Shown here: positions 61,568 through 64,000 of the stretch, piece after piece
How the letters are laid out: each line of letters opens with the position of its first letter
Position numbering within the stretch: the stretch's first letter is position 1
NCBI RefSeq assembly: GCF_023195695.1
Contig: NZ_JALPQG010000007.1
Location: 62,001-126,000, forward strand
Source: Aliiroseovarius sp. S1339
Lineage (GTDB): Bacteria > Pseudomonadota > Alphaproteobacteria > Rhodobacterales > Rhodobacteraceae
DNA length: 64,000 nucleotides
Direction of reading: 5' to 3'
Program-made: the position numbers and the translations under genes
Notes under the pieces: generated by a model
The model's input: only the letters and a program-made list of their open reading frames with translations
What the model was told of the DNA's origin: nothing
Database searches by the model: none

Positions 61568-62146
61568 TTACAAGGCGTGGATGCCGCCCAGAAGCATGTC
61601 GGTCACGAGGTCGGCATATTCTTCACGCTCCAGCCCCTTGCCGGGTTGGTTCCACATGTAATACCAATTCAGAATACCAAAAACCGACATCGTGACGGCA
61701 CGCAGGTTGCGGCTGCCGGTGAAGGCGTCGGGGGCTTCTTCGCGAAGTGCAGCACCCATCATGTCGACCATACGGCGTTGTAGTTCGATCAAGGGCGCTT
61801 GCTGATTGGGGTCCAACACGCCAAGGCTATCCAGCTGCAATTTATGTTCTGCATCCGCGCCCCGATAGGCTTGAAGAATTGCCCGGACAAGACCGCGCAG
61901 CCCATCGGTTTCAGGTGCGGCTTCAACCTCGGCCACCAGTCCGGACAGGTGCGTGTCAAGAATGTCGAAAAGCAGCGCTTCTTTGCTGTCATAGTAATGA
62001 TAGATCAGCGCCTTTGATACGCCGCAATGCTTCGCCGCTGCTGTCATCGAGGCGCGGTCGAAGCCATGTTCGGCGAAATAGGCCGCCGCCCCTTTGCGGA
62101 TGGCGGCGCGCTTTTCCTCATGGTCGCGGGCAATTCCTCGCGGCAT
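61568..62146 (-). CDS. TetR family regulator of phenylacetate genes (PaaR-like)
   Basis: The 192-residue protein has a TetR helix-turn-helix at residues 10-60 (KGAAAYFAEHGFDRASMTAA.. CGVSKALIYHYYDSKEALLF) and a long helical ligand domain ending MWNQPGKGLEREEYADLVTD. It is 3 bp after paaK on the same strand, so it is probably a PaaR-type repressor that senses phenylacetyl-CoA, as described for TetR proteins of paa clusters. The operator at the right edge of the window is the likely target. The PaaR name is inferred from position. Confidence 0.85.
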   Translation of the reverse strand: MPRGIARDHEEKRAAIRKGAAAYFAEHGFDRASMTAAAKHCGVSKALIYHYYDSKEALLFDILDTHLSGLVAEVEAAPETDGLRGLVRAILQAYRGADAEHKLQLDSLGVLDPNQQAPLIELQRRMVDMMGAALREEAPDAFTGSRNLRAVTMSVFGILNWYYMWNQPGKGLEREEYADLVTDMLLGGIHAL

Positions 62147-62149
62147 CGT

Positions 62150-63457
62150 TCACTCCTTCGGGCGGTTGTCCACGACCCTTACCGCTTTCCCTTCGCTGCG
62201 CGCAACCTTACCGCCTGCTGCAACGTGCACCTTGGCACTGACGCCGACATTGGACTTGATCTTTGCCGACAAGGTGCGGGCGGCAGCTTCAGCGCCGTCT
62301 TGCGACAATCCCTCGGCCATTTCTACGTGGACATGCATTTCGTCCATGCGGCCCGGGCGGTTCAGTTCGATCTGGAAATGTGGGCCCAGGGCCGGGACGT
62401 CCATCAACTGCTCTTCAATCTGGGTCGGGAAGACGTTCACGCCGCGCAGGATGATCATGTCGTCCGAACGTCCGGTGATCTTTTCCATCCGGCGCATCGA
62501 CCGGGCAGTGCCGGGCAGAAGGCGGGTCAAGTCACGGGTGCGATAACGGATGATCGGGAACCCTTCCTTGGTCAGCGAGGTGAACACCAGCTCGCCCAAT
62601 TCGCCGTCCTCGACCACCTCGCCGGTGTCGGGGTTGATGATCTCGGGATAGAAGTGGTCTTCCCAGATGTGCAGTCCATCCTTGGTTTCAACGCATTCGT
62701 TGGCGACGCCCGGCCCGATCACCTCGGACAGACCATAGATGTCGACCGCGTGCATGTCGAAGGCGTCCTCAATCTCGCGGCGCATGTTGTTGGTCCATGG
62801 CTCGGCGCCGAAGATGCCGACTTTCAGCGGGCTTTTACGCGGATCAAGCCCCTGCTTGGCGTATTCGTCCAGAATGGACAACGCGTAGGACGGGGTAACT
62901 GTGATGCCATCGGCGCGGAAGTCTTCGATCAGGCGCACCTGGCGTTGCGTCATGCCGCCGGACACCGGCACCACGGTCAATCCCAACGCCTCGGCCCCGC
63001 CATGCACGCCCAGACCACCGGTGAACAGGCCATAGCCATAGGCGTTGTGCAGCACGTCACCGGGGCGCAGACCCGACGCCCGCATACAGCGCGCCACAAC
63101 CGTGGACCACATTTCCAAGTCGTTTTTCGTATAGCCAACCACCGTCGGCTGCCCCGTCGTGCCCGAACTTGCGTGAACGCGCGCGATTTCACCGCGCGGG
63201 ACGGCAAACAGGCCGAACGGATAGTTGTCGCGCAGGTCTTGCTTCACCGTGAAGGGGAATTTCGCCAGATCCGAAAGCGATTTCAGGTCGTCTGGGTGCA
63301 CGCCCGTGTCGTCAAAGCTTTTGCGATAGAACGGCACGTTGTCATAGGCGTGTTTCAGTGACCATTTCATGCGCTTAAGCTGAAGGGCGGCAATTTCGTC
63401 GCGCGATGCAATTTCGATTGGGTCAAGGTCTGCCTTGCGGGGGGTCAGGTCTTCCAT
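62150..63457 (-). CDS. paaK: Phenylacetate-CoA ligase
   Basis: This 435-residue adenylate-forming ligase activates phenylacetate to phenylacetyl-CoA, the entry point of the aerobic paa pathway. The AMP-binding loop is HASSGTTGQPTVVGYTKNDL; other conserved parts are WGYGLF-like NAYGYGLFTGGLGVHGGAEA, GLSEVIGPGVANECVE and FPTQIEEQLMDVPALGPHFQ. AGGAG precedes the ATG. paaI lies 33 bp upstream and the TetR gene 3 bp downstream, so all three form one transcript. Confidence 0.95.
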   Translation of the reverse strand: MEDLTPRKADLDPIEIASRDEIAALQLKRMKWSLKHAYDNVPFYRKSFDDTGVHPDDLKSLSDLAKFPFTVKQDLRDNYPFGLFAVPRGEIARVHASSGTTGQPTVVGYTKNDLEMWSTVVARCMRASGLRPGDVLHNAYGYGLFTGGLGVHGGAEALGLTVVPVSGGMTQRQVRLIEDFRADGITVTPSYALSILDEYAKQGLDPRKSPLKVGIFGAEPWTNNMRREIEDAFDMHAVDIYGLSEVIGPGVANECVETKDGLHIWEDHFYPEIINPDTGEVVEDGELGELVFTSLTKEGFPIIRYRTRDLTRLLPGTARSMRRMEKITGRSDDMIILRGVNVFPTQIEEQLMDVPALGPHFQIELNRPGRMDEMHVHVEMAEGLSQDGAEAAARTLSAKIKSNVGVSAKVHVAAGGKVARSEGKAVRVVDNRPKE

Positions 63458-63490
63458 ATCTCTCCTCCGGCGGGTCGTTCCCCGCCTTTT

Positions 63491-63922
63491 TCAGTCGACT
63501 TCGTCGAAATGTGTGCCGGATATCTGTCGCGAATGGCCGCGGAAAATGGCAACCTCGCGCCTGTCTTCGCCGGTGACGGTCACGTCATAGATGCCCGATC
63601 GGCCGCTCCGACTTGTCTCGCGGGCTGTTGCGATCAGCAATTCGCCCAGCTTGCCCGGCGCCAAATAAGTGATTGAGTTGTGCTGCGCGACCACGCGGTG
63701 GTTGTAGCTGTTGCAGGCAAAGGCGAAGGCGCTGTCGGCCAGCGTGAAGATGAACCCGCCGTGACAAATGCCATGCCCGTTTGCCATGTCATCGCGCACA
63801 GCCATCGAGATCACAGCGTGACCGGGTCCGATTGCATCCAAAGACATGCCCAACCCCTGCGAGGCCGGATCGTCGTCCCACATCATCTTTGCGGCGCGTT
63901 CTGCACGGTCTTGTGGCGTCAT
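63491..63922 (-). CDS. paaI: Phenylacetate pathway thioesterase PaaI
   Basis: This 143-residue hotdog-fold thioesterase has NGHGICHGGFIFTLADSAFA (active-site His/Gly and helix) and NHRVVAQHNSITYLAPGKLG. PaaI hydrolyses phenylacetyl-CoA and hydroxyphenylacetyl-CoA that build up when the pathway stalls. It is the first gene of the paaI-paaK-tetR unit visible here; other paa genes (epoxidase, ring-opening) are presumably to the right of the window. Confidence 0.92.
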   Translation of the reverse strand: MTPQDRAERAAKMMWDDDPASQGLGMSLDAIGPGHAVISMAVRDDMANGHGICHGGFIFTLADSAFAFACNSYNHRVVAQHNSITYLAPGKLGELLIATARETSRSGRSGIYDVTVTGEDRREVAIFRGHSRQISGTHFDEVD

Positions 63923-63960
63923 CTTCCCCCCAACATGTTTTGATGAGGATGCACAAAACC

Positions 63961-63972
63961 GACCGTTCGGTC
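63961..63972. promoter_or_regulatory. Candidate PaaR/TetR operator upstream of paaI
   Basis: GACCG and CGGTC arms with a two-base centre (within accGACCGTTCGGTCaat) form a compact dyad 39 bp before paaI, of the type bound by TetR-family regulators of CoA-linked pathways. The gene left of it in this window is the paaI unit; anything on the right is beyond the edge. Confidence 0.55.
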
Positions 63973-64000
63973 AATAGTGTTGTAGGAATGCGCCCGACGC

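Noticed and set aside
62027-63361. Long plus-strand frame (444 codons) across paaK and part of the TetR gene
   Set aside because: Antisense to paaK with no family features; it is an artefact of codon bias.

Overview
The window looks like a chromosomal segment of a marine alphaproteobacterium of the Rhodobacteraceae (Roseobacter group). The evidence is a GC-rich, densely packed gene set with many 4-bp stop/start overlaps and the family mix: DgcN/DgcA, a DUF6478-like protein, the DUF5671-type membrane protein, an ECF42-type sigma factor with a DGPF partner, MbfA and orphan TRAP receptors. Family and genus were inferred by eye from protein families, not by a search. I see no phage, insertion sequence, CRISPR array or rRNA, and only one tRNA.

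Layout. 1-5.5 kb: D-amino-acid metabolism (dgcN partial, dgcA, a YdcZ-type transporter, D-amino-acid transaminase), small membrane genes, DUF1244 and an N-formylglutamate-amidohydrolase-like enzyme. 5.5-8 kb: pyruvate kinase, a small membrane protein and the rpmI-rplT ribosomal operon. 8-10.3 kb: an A+T-rich orphan gene, then the YCII/DGPF protein and its ECF sigma factor. 10.4-15.9 kb: pheS and pheT, split by two accessory genes and a degenerate second copy of the pheT start, then ytoQ and mscL. 16-21 kb: tRNA-Met, a DUF1801 protein, alanine dehydrogenase with a divergent Lrp-type regulator, an MFS transporter and zapE. 20.9-21.4 kb: a gene-free stretch of about 490 bp with three dyad symmetries. 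21.4-24.6 kb: folC, accD and a CPBP protease.

24.7-42 kb: a lipoprotein, a DUF6478-like gene and partner, DUF523, fadH, an AEC transporter with a LysR regulator, an OmpA/peroxidase/GNAT/CinA operon, sfsA, map, an orphan TRAP receptor, rsmD, a ferredoxin-reductase-like flavoprotein, peroxiredoxin, and a FemAB-like/GDPD/RidA operon. 42-47.4 kb: a type I secretion ATPase/adaptor pair, MlaA-MlaC and a MarR regulator. 47.4-54.7 kb: PBP1A, glnK-amtB, a pterin dehydratase, an aromatic aminotransferase, 3-mercaptopyruvate sulfurtransferase and a glycine-rich small hydrophobic protein. 54.9-61.5 kb: formaldehyde/NO/iron stress genes (fghA, NnrS, MbfA behind an Irr-type palindrome, adhC, cytochrome c'). 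61.5-64 kb: phenylacetate genes (TetR regulator, paaK, paaI) with a palindromic operator at the right edge.

How parts fit. The left edge can convert D-amino acids to D-glutamate (transaminase) and D-glutamate to L-glutamate through acetylated intermediates (DgcN, DgcA). The 55-61.5 kb region combines glutathione-dependent formaldehyde/GSNO removal with NO-linked haem proteins and iron export. The most unusual structure is the pheST operon, where every junction is a 4-bp overlap and a vestigial pheT N-terminus lies between the two inserted genes.
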